Part shown: positions 33,891-46,545 of the stretch, piece by piece
Layout: each line of letters opens with the position of its first letter
How positions within the stretch are numbered: position 1 is the first letter of the stretch
NCBI RefSeq assembly: GCF_050947335.1
Contig: NC_134993.1
Location: forward strand, 11,904,001-11,968,000
Origin: Megachile rotundata
Lineage: Eukaryota > Arthropoda > Insecta > Hymenoptera > Megachilidae
Reading direction: 5' to 3'
DNA: 64,000 bases
Notes under the pieces: model-generated
Told to the model about the DNA's origin: nothing
Database searches by the model: none
What the model saw: the letters and a program-made list of their open reading frames with translations, nothing else
Program-made: the position numbers and the translations under genes

Positions 33891-35459
33891 GCAAAAAAGA
33901 CGAACATCTATTATTCGCCTTGCAGCAGCAAAATCCCTAAGTAAATGAAAGGTGTATCGCAACGCCGATATCAGCCGATGAGATAAAACGATGCAAGCTC
34001 GTCGCACGTCCATCAGCGGCGAAACGGCGAGCGTATCGCGCGCGGGTATCGTCTATCGGCTTCGTATTATCTCGGGCAGCGTTCGCGCAAATGGCGCGAA
34101 CATCCGCGAGGCGTCTTCCTGACTTATCGTCGCCGGAAGTGGCCCACCCATCCTCCGCGTCGACGAGTCAGCCCCACGCTCCGCTCCCTTCCGCTCGCCC
34201 TACTCTTTCCTCCGGGAGAGCGTTTTTCCGTTTTATCCGGTTTCGCGCGAGGTAAAAGACCCTCCAGAGGCGTCGGAACCTCTCCCTTTGTGAAATACCA
34301 GCCGGTCCAAGTCCCGGCAACCAAAGGAAAACCCTATTTTTCTCGCGCCCGGGCGTGTTAAGAGCACCAATGGCGGACCAGTTAATATTTTCTTACTTGA
34401 ATGCGCCCGTTACGTGTGCTACTGTCATTCTTACCTCCCTCGCTGATTTACCGTCGGTTCTTCTGCGCGATGGAGATACGGGATGATTTGTGATGAACGG
34501 AACTGCATGCGAGATCTTGGGAATATTGTATCTGTGTTAAATTGGGTTCTGCTTGATTTTGAGGGGACTCGGACTGAGTTTGTTGGAGGAGCTTCTCGAG
34601 TTTCAGCTTCTTAAGCTGCAGCTTTGTTCGAGGTTTCAGCGTGTGTGTTGATATTATCTGAACAGAGCTCGTATGATTCTAAAAGTGGGATACACTGAAT
34701 TATTTATTTATTAGAGTAAACAGAAATATATTTGTGGATGACGTCTTCAGCAGAAAGTAAGGACAAATGTTTTTACAAATGAGTTGGAATACTTTGTATT
34801 ATTAATTGTGAGAATTACAGTCATCTATATTTTGTGCAAAATTATTTATGGAAATTGTAGATATCAATAATTTTCTATTAATGATTGCGGTTTGTATTTC
34901 AGTCCAAATCTTTCTCATCGTACCTCGTTCGATATTATAATTAACAATCCACATTCAATTAACAATTCATGTCTATGAATACTTTAGAGCTTGTGTACTG
35001 ACCGACACAGAATCCGCAAACCTTGGCAAAATAGAATGACAAATAATTATAAGAGTACCATTAGGAACAAGATATCCTGGAGTCAAATTATAAAATATTA
35101 AATATATGAATTTGCTTTAAATATAAAATATTTTACTTATAAATAATGTCAGAAATTAATAGAAAGTTCGCTGAAAGTTATACAAATGTTCTTTCAGTAC
35201 ATTGTTTGATCATTTATGGGTGTATACTACTGAGATTAGTGTAAATGATTGACTCGTACTACTTGTATTGTCTTATTTCACTTGTCTCGCCATATATTGC
35301 ACTTCTTCCACTTTTCTGACTAGATATGACACTTATTCTACTCACATGAGCTAGTATACTTAATAGGACTACTAAAATTTTGCAATTATACCGGGTATCC
35401 AATTTAAACCACTATCATTTGAAAAATCTACAACTTAATAAAAAAATAACATAAACAAA
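33891..35459. other. Island: CpG-rich patch then AT-rich DNA, no gene recognised
   Basis: 33950-34480 is among the most CpG-dense parts of the window (GCGCGCGGGTATCG, GAGGCGTCGGAACC). A 66-codon minus frame (34124-34324) is unrecognised. The patch could be a promoter or CpG island, but no transcript structure is visible. 34480-35400 is AT-rich with no signal. Confidence 0.45.
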
Positions 35460-36050
35460 TCTTGACGCACCTGATACGCTTGATTGACGCACCTGGCACA
35501 CTTGATTGACGCACCTGATGCGCCTGACGCACTTGATTGACACACCTGACGCACCTGATGCGTCATAACGTCAGCAGTAATGACGATTAAACGACGAATC
35601 ATTAGATTCCACAGTTACTTCTGACTGACGCACCTGACGCACCTGACACACTTGATTGACGCACCTGACGTACTTGATTGACACACCTGATGCACCTGAC
35701 GCACCTGATGCGTCACAACGTCAGCAGTAATAAAGATTAAGCGACGAATCATTAGATTGCCCAGTTACTTTTGACTGACACACTTGACGCACTTGATTGA
35801 CATACTTGACTTCCTGAGGCACTTGATTGACACATCTGACGCATTTGATGCGTCACAACATCAGCAGTAATAACGACTAGGCGACGAATCATTAGATTCC
35901 ACAGTTACTTCTGACTGACGCACCTGACGCACCTGACACACTTGATTGACGCGCCTGACGCACTTGATTGACACACCTGATGCACCTGACGCACCTGATG
36001 CGTCACAACGTCAGCAGTAGTGACGATTAAACGACGAATCATTAGATTTC
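35460..36050. repeat. About 150-bp composite array with TGACGCACC subrepeats
   Basis: Four units, each a run of 9-18 bp subrepeats (TGACGCACC, TTGATTGACGCACC) followed by a conserved tail: GATGCGTCA, (A)ACGTCAGCAGTAATGACG, CGACGAATCATTAGATT. The ACGTCAGCAG word or its variant falls at 35568, 35718, 35858 and 36008 (150, 140 and 150 bp). It shares only the TGACGCA core with the 77-bp array at 32 kb and the composite repeats. Confidence 0.93.
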
Positions 36051-37034
36051 CAACAAGTACACAAGTGGATCTAAGAAATGAATTTGACTTCGGACCAGAG
36101 TTTATTTTGCTACGTACTCGATGACTCGAGAGTGTCCGAAGGATTTTTACGTTTCACATAAGCTCGGAGTGGGTAGAATTTTTGTGACATTGCCGAGGGA
36201 AAACAGTTTCTAATTTTCTATTGGTTTAGCTGAAATTCGGGTGGAGATGGAAATGCGAGTGACGTATGAAGTGGGTCTGTTTCCACGCAGTGACCTAAGC
36301 AAGTAAAACGATACCTCGACACGAATAGAAAACTGCAAACAAATCTACTGCTGGTTATGGTTCACAACCAGATGCGTCGATAAAAAAATACTCGAATGCA
36401 CTCGGGTCTGCGGAATTGATTTGAAACTAGATATGTAGAAAAAACAATCGCAAACTTGTATTAATCCTCTCTGTAAAATTCATTCTAAGACCTAACATAA
36501 AACTTGCGTGATATGAAAGAACTATTTGAATAGCACGGAGTTATAGGTGAAATAAATATAGAAATCCAGCAGTTCGAAAGTTTTCTCCACGAAGGTAACA
36601 ATTTTAAAGCTTCCGGTGGATTAACATATCGTGGTTCGCGAGTAGGAAAGTGGCTGTTTGCGAATGGGAAAAAGGGAAAAGGAAAAACAAAGCCTGAGGA
36701 AGTTTTGCCGGAGCATCCTTGGTAGTCGTCGCATTTATTTCACGGAAAAATAGAGGTGAGACGGCCTTAGCGCGGACTCAAAAACATTTTGCACTTTCGA
36801 GACCCCGTGAGGAATGGATGCTTCGCGAACTTAACATCCCACGGGGGTATCCGTGTGAAAAGCTCGAAACTCGTGCTTTGTTGTCTTCGCGACGCTCGAC
36901 GACGTTTCGTATTCCGTTTTTCGTTAGATATAGTAAAACGAGACGAGCCGTTTGAACGACGTTTTCGATTCTCTGACGATATCATTCGTGAGATTGCGTC
37001 TTTGTGGACGGAACTTTGAACGGTAGGGAATTTT
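36051..37034. other. Island, no gene recognised
   Basis: About 1 kb of mixed sequence. 36700-37010 is CpG-containing with three overlapping frames of 72-78 codons on both strands, none recognised. Confidence 0.43.
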
Positions 37035-37705
37035 CAGGTTTTTGTGGATTATGGAGATTTGGAGTTTGGTTGTTTTCAAAGTGGGGATATGGAGATATTC
37101 AAGGTAGAGAATTTGGTAATTTGGAAATTTATGGTTTGGTACGATTTGGGGTAGAAAAGTTGGGAATTTGGGAAATTGAGGAAGTTGGGAAATTAGGCTT
37201 CTTGGAAATTGGAACTGTAGAAATATAGAAATTTACTAAGTCATCAAGTTTCCAAGATATCAAGTTTCCATGATATCAAGTTTCCAAGGTATCAAGTTAC
37301 CAAGGTATCGAGTTTCCAAGTCATCAAGTTTCCAAGATATCAAGTTACCAAGGTATCGAGTTACCAAGGTATCAAGTTTCCAAGGTATCGAGTTTCCAAG
37401 TCATCAAGTTTCCAAGGTATCGAGTTTCCAAGTCATCAAGTTTCCAAGATATCAAGTTACCAACGTATCGAGTTACCAAGGTATCCAGTTTCCAAGGTAT
37501 CAAGTTTCCAAGGTATCGAGTTACCAAGGTATCGAGTTTCCAAGGTATCAAGTTTCAAAGGTATCAAGTTTCCAAGGTATCGAGTTTCCAAGGTATCGAG
37601 TTTCCAAGTCATCAAGTTTCCAAGATGTCAAGTTACTAAGGTATCGAGTTTCCAAGGTATCAAGTTACCATGGTATCAAGTTTCCAAGATATCAATTTAC
37701 CAACT
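37035..37705. repeat. GGAAATTTGG stretch and 16-bp ATCAAGTTTCCAAGGT array
   Basis: 37035-37230 has loose GGAAATT(T)GGG repetition. From 37235 about 29 copies of a 16-bp unit ATCAAGTTTCCAAGGT follow, with ATCGAGTT, ATCAAGTTACC and CAAGTC variants. A 148-codon + frame (37270-37716) is a translation of it with a 16-residue period over three units. Confidence 0.94.
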
Positions 37706-38729
37706 CACCAATTTAAAAACATGGAAACTCGAAAACTTGTAAATCTACTAATTCCAAAATACAAAAATTTTCAAACTACCAATTTTCACTTCCAAGATCC
37801 ACCTCCCACAAATCTCATCCAAATCCCAAAAAATGATAACCCCATCTAAACCCCCGACATCCAGCCGTGAAGATGAGCATTGCAGGCTGCGAGGGTTAAA
37901 GGTACTTTTATCGGAATCCGGTGTTCATTGTCTGGACCGCATCCAATTACAGTTCCCAGCTAATAACACCGGTGTTTCTGCAGGCTTCTATTTATGCGAT
38001 AACCATAGCTCGTCTCCAAGTTGTGCGGAGATTCAAGGAATTCGCATCGTCGAGGGCCTTTTGAAGATGCAATTTGCACCTCGGGAAGCATTTACACTGA
38101 TACAGCTGGTCGTCGCTGGTTCGCGTTAATAATACTAGGCCCTAATTTAAATTCCTTTGATCGTTAACCAGTACTGATTAATTGCGTCTCGCAGAACCAC
38201 CTTGGACGTAGCAATCTCGTCTGTTCAGGAGAATTTAACCTATTCCGATCGACGTATGATCGATCAACCGATGTAACACCTCTACTGATTAATCCGCTTC
38301 GATTTCGTTAATCGTACAATTCACTCCTATGTGACATGTCATTTTTAATATTTAAAAATTCGTCCACCGAAACTTAAATGAAAGCTAGGAAATTGTCGAG
38401 GAGTAAGTTCGAAACGTATGGGAAGCGAAATTCAAGTACGAAATAATTTTAACGAAAGATTTTTCTCTGTTATTTCAATCATTAGTAATTATTTATTACT
38501 CGCGTTTAGCGGGGTCCGCGCTCGATGCGAGCTGCAAACAGATTTTATGTTAGCTTCCGATTTAGTTAGCTTCGGTCCCGAGTCTCCCCGTCGCGTTATA
38601 TCCAGCCGATTTCTTTTTACCTGCAAATCTATGCCACTGTTCGGCCGAATACGAACAGGTGACAATAGTTTTCTCGTTTCGTTGAATTTGGATATTTCGT
38701 TTCTTTCATCTGATTTTCGAAGAGGTTAT
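37706..38729. other. Island, no gene recognised
   Basis: Contains plus frames of 98 codons (37833-38129) and 111 codons (38418-38753). Neither has a domain, signal peptide or repeat that I recognise. The first has a Ser/Pro-rich start and four Cys residues. There are no overlapping minus frames of similar length here, so these two are slightly better exon candidates than most, but still weak. Confidence 0.4.
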
Positions 38730-38965
38730 GGCCGCCATTTTGGTGAGCCATGAAACTAGGTTAGATTCAGTTTCATGGGTTGTGTAGTATTTAGACTACT
38801 TGTGGATGAGTAGAAACTAGGTTAGGTAGATTCGTTAGTTCTATGGATTATTTAGACTACTTGTGTATTTAGGTTTATTTGATTTTCTAGTAGCTAATGG
38901 TCGCCATTTTGATGAGTGGTCATAAGTAGAAGCTAGGTTACATAGATTCTTTATTTCATTTCTTT
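38730..38965. repeat. Two-copy repeat with CGCCATTTT
   Basis: Two diverged blocks share GG(C)CGCCATTTTG(G/A)TGAG, AGAAACTAGGTTA and TTTAGACTACTTGTG. CCGCCATTTT at 38732-38741 is the reverse complement of AAAATGGCGG, and the second block has TCGCCATTTT near 38900. Possible remote relative of the 209-bp satellite. Confidence 0.65.
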
Positions 38966-39404
38966 AACAGGTTCTCCTCAATTTTATTTATTCGAATAAA
39001 TTAAAAGTGGGTCGATTTTCTCTTTGAAAGTACTCCGAATCGATTTTAGACTTGAAACTACAACAGTTGTGATTATCGGTACGTAAACTGGGTTAAACAG
39101 TAAATTGTGCATTAGGAAGATTCTACTTGTCAGATTTCCTCTGCTATTCCGTTCTACTTGTCAAATAAATTGTCCATCAGATACATTCTACATGTCAGAT
39201 CACAGGCTAACTGCAAATGGCTCCATTTCCTATGTTTGATCGTGTAATTTGCAGATGTCGTTGTCGGGGTGTTTGATTTTCTGCGATTGTTGCGGTGTTT
39301 GTTTGGATGCGTGTTGATCTTGCTGAGGGAGATACATTGCTTCCATATCATTTGAATACTTTCCAAATGTCATGGGATTGGTAGCTTCATTGCGGTGATT
39401 GAAA
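38966..39404. other. Island, no gene recognised
   Basis: AT-rich to mixed sequence, with a short repeat (TCTACTTGTCAGAT / TCTACATGTCAGAT, about 39121 and 39187). No supported gene. Confidence 0.45.
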
Positions 39405-40450
39405 ACGTATATATTTGGAAAATTGGAATTTTGCAATTGTGCAATTTTGGAATTGTAAAATATTCGAATTTTGGAACTGTAAAATATTCGAATTTTGGAA
39501 TTGTGGAATCTTTGCAATTGTGGAAATGCAGGATATTGGAATTGCGGAATTGCAGAATTGCGGAATTGTATGATTTTGGAATTGCGGAATTGTAGGATTT
39601 TGGAATTGCGGAATTTTATGATTTTGGAATTGCGGAATTTTATGATTTTGGAATTGCGGAATTGTGGTATGGGGGAATTGCGGAATTTTGGAATAGTACA
39701 ATTTTATTACTGTGAAATTGTCGGATTTTGGAAATTTGGCATCTTGAAATTTTAGAAGTTTGGAATTGTGAAGCATTGAAATTTTGGAACAGTGGAATTT
39801 TTGGAATTGTGGAATTGCAGGAACTGTGAAATACTGGAATTGTAGGCTTGTGGAATTTTGATGTTGTGGAGTTGTGAAGTTGTGGAATTGTGGAATTGTG
39901 GAATTGTGGAATTGTGGAATTGTGGAATTGTGGAATTGTGGAATTGTGGAATTGTGGAATTGTGGAGTTGTGGAGTTGTGGAATTGTGGAATTGTGGAGT
40001 TGTGGAATTGTAGGATTTTGAAATTGTGGAATATTGGAATAGTTCAATTTTGTAACTGTGAAATTGTAAGATTTTGGAAATTTGGCATTTTGAAATTTTA
40101 GAAGTTTGGAATTGGAAAGCATTGAAATTTTGGAATTGTGGAATTGCAGGAACTGTGAAATGCTGGAATTGTAGGCTTGTGAAATTTTGCAGTTGTGGAG
40201 TTGTGAAGTTGTGAAATTGTGAGGTTATGGAATTGTGGATTTGTGGAGTTGTGGAACTGTGGAACTGTGGAATTTCATCCTTTTGGATTTTGGAATTTGG
40301 AAACTGGTGAAGTGAAAAATTGGCGAATTATCAAATTGAATAATTGAATAATGAAAAAATTGGATAATTGGATAATTGAAAAATTGAAAAATTGAGAATT
40401 TGAAAAATTGAAAAATTGAAAAATTGAAAAATTGAAAAATTGAAAATATA
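39405..40450. repeat. 8-bp GGAATTGT array with 346-bp block duplication
   Basis: Units GGAATTGT, GGAATTGC, GGAATTTT, with a pure GGAATTGT run near 39885-39965. A block holding ATAGT(A/T)CAATTTT, CTGTGAAATTGT, TTGGCAT(C/T)TTGAAATTTTAG and GCATTGAAATTTTGG occurs twice, with GCATTGAA at 39773 and 40119 (346 bp apart). From 40300 the array changes to GAAAAATT repeats. All long frames here are repeat translations. Confidence 0.94.
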
Positions 40451-41224
40451 AACAATAACAACCCTACAAAATTGCAAAGTACTATAATTATCTTGTACAC
40501 CTACAAAGACCCACAAAATTTTCATCCCTCAAAACTTTTCAACAATGTTGACCCTTAAATAATTTCAAAAGTATTTAAAAATGATGCACAATCAAAGTCC
40601 ATCACCCCAAGCACACGCATTAAAAAAGCGTGTATCAAATGAACTATCCCACTCCCTTATCTACCACCCCCATTCGGAAGAACAAAGTCACAAGGTACTC
40701 GAGTATAAATCAACACTGTCTTCAGGAAAATTACTTCATCGCTTTCCCCTGAACCCTCAGCAGCGAGTTTCTCGGTCGCTTTTACCGAACCCGACCAAGG
40801 GGTAGCTATTTAGAAGCTTAGCACCTCAGCAGGGGGTTGGAAAAGGGGTGGCTTGTAGCACGGTGGCGTTAGGTGGCTGCTACCAGCCACGCAACCACTG
40901 TGTCACCTTTATCACCTTTATCACCTGCTGCAAATTGCCACCATTTGGATGCTAAACCTCCCCCTGTAGGTCTCGCCTCGTTGACGACTATTCGTAGGGA
41001 CGCATCGAGTCCAGGAGGGTTGGTAACGAGTGGAGGGGGACGAAACAACCCTGCCAAGTGTATACGGATGATCGAAAGAAACAACTGGGAGACGAGAAGT
41101 GTGGAGGGAGATTGGGGTGCTGAAGGGTTGCATATGGAGGGGTGAGAATGCATAGGGGATGGGGAAAAATGGTGGTGGGAGGAAATGGAATGATGGACTT
41201 GTTTAGGGGAATGCAGAGGAGAAT
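40451..41224. other. GC-richer island, no gene recognised
   Basis: 40580-41160 has unusually high GC and overlapping frames of 70-94 codons on both strands (40873-41145 plus; 40869-41153, 40921-41133 and 40988-41263 minus). It includes TATCACCTTTATCACC near 40908. No domain recognised. Possible exon or regulatory island, not resolvable here. Confidence 0.42.
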
Positions 41225-41935
41225 TTGTTTGTTTAGAAATTGATAGAAATTAAATTTGTACATTTAGAAAGTAATAGAAATTAAAATTGAAAATGTAGAA
41301 ATAAATGAAAATTATATTTGCAAATGTGGAAAAGAATAAGTATTATATTTATGCATTTAAAAATTAATAAAAATTAAAATTCATAATGTAGAAATAAATG
41401 AAAATTATATTTGCAAATTTGGAAAAGAATAAGTAGTATATTTATGCATTTAAAAATTAGTAAAAATTATAATTGTGTATTCAGAAATAAATAAAAATTA
41501 TATTTGTGTATTTAAAACTTTATAAAAATTATACTTGTGTAATTAGAAATCACTAAAAATTGTATTTGTAAATTTAAAAATAAATAGAAATAATATTTAT
41601 GCATTTAAAAATTAGTAAAAATTGTACTTGTGTACCTAGAAATAAATAAAAATTATATTTGTAAGTTTAGAAATAAATAAAAATTAAATTTGAACATTTA
41701 AAAATTAATAAAAATTATATTTGTAAATTTATAAATAAATAAAAATTGAATTTAAACATTTAAAAATTAATAAAAATTATATTTGTAAATTTAGAAATAA
41801 ATAAAAATTAAATTTAAACATTTAAAAATTAATAAAAGTTGTACTTGTGAATTTAAATATAAATGAAAATTATATTTGTCTATTTACAAATGAACAAAAA
41901 TTATATTTGTACATTAAGAAAGTTTGTAAATAAAA
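41225..41935. repeat. 31-bp AAATAAATAAAAATTATATTTG array
   Basis: About 22 copies of a unit of roughly 31 bp built from TTAGAAATAAATAAAAATTA and TATTTGTAAAT. A TTTAAAAATTAATAAAAATT variant alternates with the main form over parts of the array, giving a loose 62-bp dimer. Nearly pure A/T. Confidence 0.92.
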
Positions 41936-42264
41936 TTCACAGTAAATTTACAACTAAAATTATTCTGTACGAGGAACATAAACAATTTATTAATTAATGG
42001 GTGCTCATTAATAAATGATTAATTAATGCTCCTTGTAAAATTGTACTGTTCATTTGTAAACGAATTTAATTAATATTTATTAATGAGATCATTAATAAAC
42101 ATTTCTCGTCTTTAATTAGCAATTTAACAAGCATTCAAACATTTACTTCGAAATGGGGAATAAAATAATTCTGATTAATGGTGTACTATATAATTAAATA
42201 CTGAGTACAATCTAAATAAAAATAGAGGAATTAATTATTATAGCATCGTCCCTTTATTCAATTA
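41936..42264. other. AT-rich stretch with short inverted repeats
   Basis: TTAATTAATGGGTGCTCATT and GATTAATTAATGCTCC at 41990-42035 and ATTAATATTTATTAATGAG near 42068 form small palindromes. No gene. Confidence 0.5.
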
Positions 42265-42490
42265 GTTTCTGTGCTATATCGTTGATATTTTTGTAAATAC
42301 ACTTTTCATATAAATGTACGTTTGAAAAGCGCGCCAAAACAGAGACCAAAATGGCCGACGAGCGGCACTCACTTGCGATATTGTTTTTACTTGTTTGACT
42401 AATATAATGATAATTTCTTACAATTTCTTGTGGAATATTGTTTAAAACAGAGGAGTAATGTAGAAAAACATAATATTTTACAGTTTTAGA
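42265..42490 (+). repeat. Dispersed repeat pair, copy 1
   Basis: About 220 bp matching 44805-45005 in the same orientation. Shared words include GTTTGAAAAGCGCGCCAAA, GAGACCAA(A/C)ATGGCCGACG, CTCACTTGCGATATTGTTTT, CTAATATAATGATAATTTCT and GAATATTGTTTAAAA. ATGGCCGACG resembles the box of the 209-bp satellite. Confidence 0.88.
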
Positions 42491-44804
42491 ATTTATTTTT
42501 TGAAAATAAGAAATTGATATACCTAAGATAATTTTTTTGAGAATTATTAGTATTTTTTTATTGGAACGCTGCTGCTCTACATTTTTACAGCTTTCAAGCT
42601 TGTAATACTAAAAATATTGTTGGAATTAAAAGAAATATAATGCAATTTAGTGTCCAAAGCTAAATTGGGTATATCAAGCTTATATTTTTAATTTAAATAC
42701 AATAAAAACCTTATAGTCGTCATTTGAGTACGCTACCAACTTCATAACCTTAATTTAATTATTCCACCAACTCCATAACCTCAATTTAAATACACTACCT
42801 TCGTAACTTAAATTTAATTACAAATTATACACTTCACCACACCTATCGATACCTAAATAATTAAAAAACCAGTGAAACCGTGTCAAAGAAATTTATTAGC
42901 CCCGTCATCCATAGAAACCTATCCATAGGAAGTCACGTATAAAACGCGTCGAAAGATTTCGGCGACCTCGTCAGCCTCCGGTAATCCGGATAATCCGAAA
43001 AGTGCAAAGGTAGTCCCGAAGGACCCAGTCGAGATCAACAGTCCGAAAAAGATGAAACGAGCAAACAACCAAAGGTTCTCGACAATCTAAACAAACCCCG
43101 GTAAAAATAAATCGAATACTCTTCCCCGGTTAAACGCATAATATTAATCGTTCTTTTTTTCATTCGGGCTTAAAAGAACAGAGATGAACAAGAGTCGGAA
43201 CCGGGAAGACTTGAAAGACTTCCGAGACTTTCCAAGGCTCTTCTCTAAAGCGGATAAGAGGGAGAATATACGAAAAGTGAGAGGGAAAACGAGAGCAGAT
43301 TATATATTCGTTTTAGAGAATGGATGGAATTAAGCTTGATGGGAGCTGATGCTTAAAATGGCGGGACGGAGAAAATGGCGGACGGTTTAGGCGGGAAATT
43401 TTTAGTAATCGGGTTATATTATTATGTTCGGTACAATTTAGTAATTTTTAATATCATTACTAATTTATAATATTATTAATATTATTTACTAATGGTGCGT
43501 CATGCAACAGAAACCAACTTCTCGGGCCTCGAACGATCCTCTTCCACAAATGTTCCATAACACCCAGATAATAAACCATTAACATTTTGTCCCGGGAACG
43601 AATTCCCGAAGTATTCCTTTAGAATCGTAAAAGCAAATTAACATTGTCTTCTCGAGGGACTTCTGGATCGCAATTTTTTGATTTTGGAGAGCCCGGAGAT
43701 TTCCACGTAGCACTTTAGCGCTTTGTTCGAGGTTCATACTTGAAGCACCGCGTCCCATCACTAGTTACAATTGATTCCAGGAATGTACAGTTTCGTCTGG
43801 CTTTGATAACATCTCGCAATATTCAACGCTCGCAATTTGTTGCTTGCCCGTGATTTTGTGACGCGGACGAAAGATTCTGTCGCTATAAGTTATTCTCGAT
43901 TCCAATAATTATTGTGTCTTGTAGGGGAGGGGCCTTCATATTGTTTCAACAGATGCAGCTAGTTTTCCTTAAATTTAAAAAGTTCCGTTACATGCAATAA
44001 TAGTATTATGTTTTATTTCTGTAACTCACCGCAAAGCTTCTTTTCCTTCCCGCTGCATTCTCGCGTGAGTTCCCCCGACGTTTGAATTCGATCAGATTAC
44101 AGGGAAAATTAATCAGCAGCTGTTCCGCCGCGAATTCTTAGCGCGTGTACCAACTTCCCGACTTAAGTAGTTCCCCTTTTCCTCTGCTGACGTGTCAATT
44201 TCGTGGCTCTTTTTCCAGGGAAAATTAAAGCTCCTCCTCGCGAAACTTTTCCACCGAGATTTCTTTTCTCTCGTCGGGGGAAGATTTACAGCGATTCGCT
44301 GCCAGCCGTTTGTTTAGAGAAATCTTGTTGTCAGGGGAGAGAGCTTGTATTTGTCCGGGACAGACGTTGTTTCCGCGTCGGTGTGAGACAAGTGAATAGT
44401 AAGCTGCGCCGAACACAAGCAACCGACAATCCTCTGTATTCCTCTTAAAGAATCTATCTGAAAGTAAGACATCGAACCGAGAAGAAAAATTTCAGCAACG
44501 TTCGATTCTTTTTATTGCGACCCTTTTCTTATTCATTAAGACGGAGATGCTACGGTAGAGTAATTTGTTATTTATGGCTGTAGAGATTCTACTTGGGACT
44601 TCCTCTTGAGACGGTTTTGTCTTTTTATTAATCTTTGTTCTTTAAAATCGCGAGATGGAGAAGTTACAGGGTCAAGAGTAAAATATTTAAGGGTAGGATG
44701 TCAAGCTTTATGTTACAGAAATTTTTAACTGAGAAGGGTGGAATTTTTCGAATTTAAGAATCGAGATTAATATATCGAGGTTTGAGAAATTTCATGTGTG
44801 CGAC
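42491..44804. other. Long island, no gene recognised
   Basis: 42490-42880 is AT-rich, with three loose copies of CCATAACCT(C/T)AATTTAA at 42740-42810. 42880-43400 is mixed with CpG and carries AAAATGGCGG twice (43355-43364 and 43372-43381), then GGCGGGAAATTTTT. 43500-44470 holds short unrecognised frames (60 codons minus at 43579-43761; 81 codons plus at 44203-44448, overlapped by a minus frame). 44470-44800 shows nothing. Confidence 0.43.
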
Positions 44805-45005
44805 ATCGTCGATATTTTTTGTAAATATACGTTTGAAAAGCGCGCCAAAGGGAGACCAACATGGCCGACGAAAGACGCTCACTTGCGATATTGTTTTCGT
44901 CAGCTTGTCTAATATAATGATAATTTCTTATAATTTCTTGTAGAATATTGTTTAAAAAAAGGGAACAATGAAGGAAAGTATAGTATCCTGCAGTTTTAAC
45001 AACTT
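44805..45005 (+). repeat. Dispersed repeat pair, copy 2
   Basis: Matches 42265-42490. It lacks about 12 bp (ACACTTTTCATATAAATGT region) found in copy 1. Strong core similarity from GTTTGAAAAGCGCGCCAAA to GAATATTGTTTAAAA. Confidence 0.88.
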
Positions 45006-45739
45006 TTTTTTTGTTTCAGAAGTTTCAAATATTAAAGCATAGGAATTTTTGGAATGTAATATTGGAGGTTAAGATTTCAAGTTTCAGGTTTGAGACTTTT
45101 TAAAAAATATAGAAATATTGTATTTTTATAATTTTATCAAATTTAGAGATGCAAAGATATACCTAAATTTTAAGATTTAGGTTCTTTCGAGTTATTAAAT
45201 AAAAGAAAAGTAATGATAATATGTAACAATAACAATGACAATAATAATAAAAATAACGAGTAGAAGTAGAAAAGTAAGAACAAGTTGACTTTAGCAACGT
45301 GTTGCTTTCGCTCGGATAATAATCCAGCAAACGGGGCCACGAGCCAACAATTCGAATTTATCCACTGTTCCACGAGCTCGCAATAAGCCTCGGTTTTTCG
45401 CGGCGTGTCACGCAATGAAAATTCAGATTAGAGTCAAACGGCATTAATTAATGCGACCAGACGAAATCCGCGAAATTATGAAACCGGTTATAATCGTTTG
45501 TGCGTTTTGTGGCTGAGCGGTATTGCGAATAATCAATCGGCCCGCAATCACGCGGATTCAATTCTATCTGCGATTCAACCGGCCGTAAAATATCTTCTCG
45601 AAGAACGTTACAACGTTTTTTAATCCTTGAATCGGGGTACCTCAACCAGTTTTAATATCTCAGGAGAGTTTATACTTTCAAAATTTTGGAAAGATACTTT
45701 TACTCACTTTTATAAATTTATTATAGGCTCGTCAAGTCT
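45006..45739. other. Island, no gene recognised
   Basis: AT-rich to 45260, with AATAATAATAAAAATAA. CpG-containing to 45640, with an 81-codon minus frame at 45170-45415 and a 65-codon minus frame at 45448-45645. Neither is recognised. Confidence 0.43.
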
Positions 45740-46545
45740 CTTTAAAGTTGTTTACAGTTCTCACTAAATATTTCTGAAAATATTGATTCTAGAGAAAAAA
45801 ATTTAAGACAGAAAATGTAGCTTATAAAAGGCTCTAGAAAGAAGGTTCTATACATTATTGACATAAACTTATTATTTTGGCTGTTATGATCTAAAATAAT
45901 CAGGTCCCAAATATTTTTTTTAGTCTCCTCAATCTCGTTCGAAGTTCATCATAGTTCTTACTAAATATTTCCGAAAATATCGATCCCAGAGAAAAAAGTT
46001 TTAAACAGAAAATGTAGCCTATAAAAGGCTCTACAAAGAAGGTTATATACATTTTTAACATAAACCTATTATTTTGCCTGTTATGATCTAAAATAATCAG
46101 GTCCCTAACATGTTTTTCAGTCTCCTTAACCTTCTTCAAAGTTCATCATAGTTCTCACTAAATATTTCCGAAAATATCGATCCCAGAGAAAAAAGTTTGA
46201 AACAGAAAATGAAGCTCTCAAAAAGCTCTACAAAGAAGGTTATATACATTTTTGACATAAACCTATTATTTTCTCTGTTATGACCTAAAATAACTACGGC
46301 CGAGGTCATATGTACTTTCATTTTGACAAAAAAATACTTTTACTCATGATAGGCAAACTAATGCGTTTACGAAAAAAATGTATGGAACCTTTTTTGTAGA
46401 GCATTCTGAGAGCTTCATTTTTCGTTTGAAACTTTTTCCTCTAAAATCGATATTTTCGGAGATAACCTCTTAGGCACGACGCGCCGCTATAGTGGCTTCG
46501 CAGCCATCGCCGGTCCACTATAGTGGCTATAGTAGAACTGAACGT
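45740..46545. repeat. Foldback repeat copy 3 (three direct and one inverted unit)
   Basis: Direct units at about 45748, 45946 and 46143 (197-198 bp apart), then an inverted unit at 46362-46470 ending CGATATTTTCGGAGATAACC. The first unit is the most diverged. The right end carries CCGCTATAGTGG, then the exact palindrome CCACTATAGTGG at 46515-46526, then GGCTATAGTAG. Unit number differs from copies 1 and 2, which shows expansion within the element. Confidence 0.9.
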
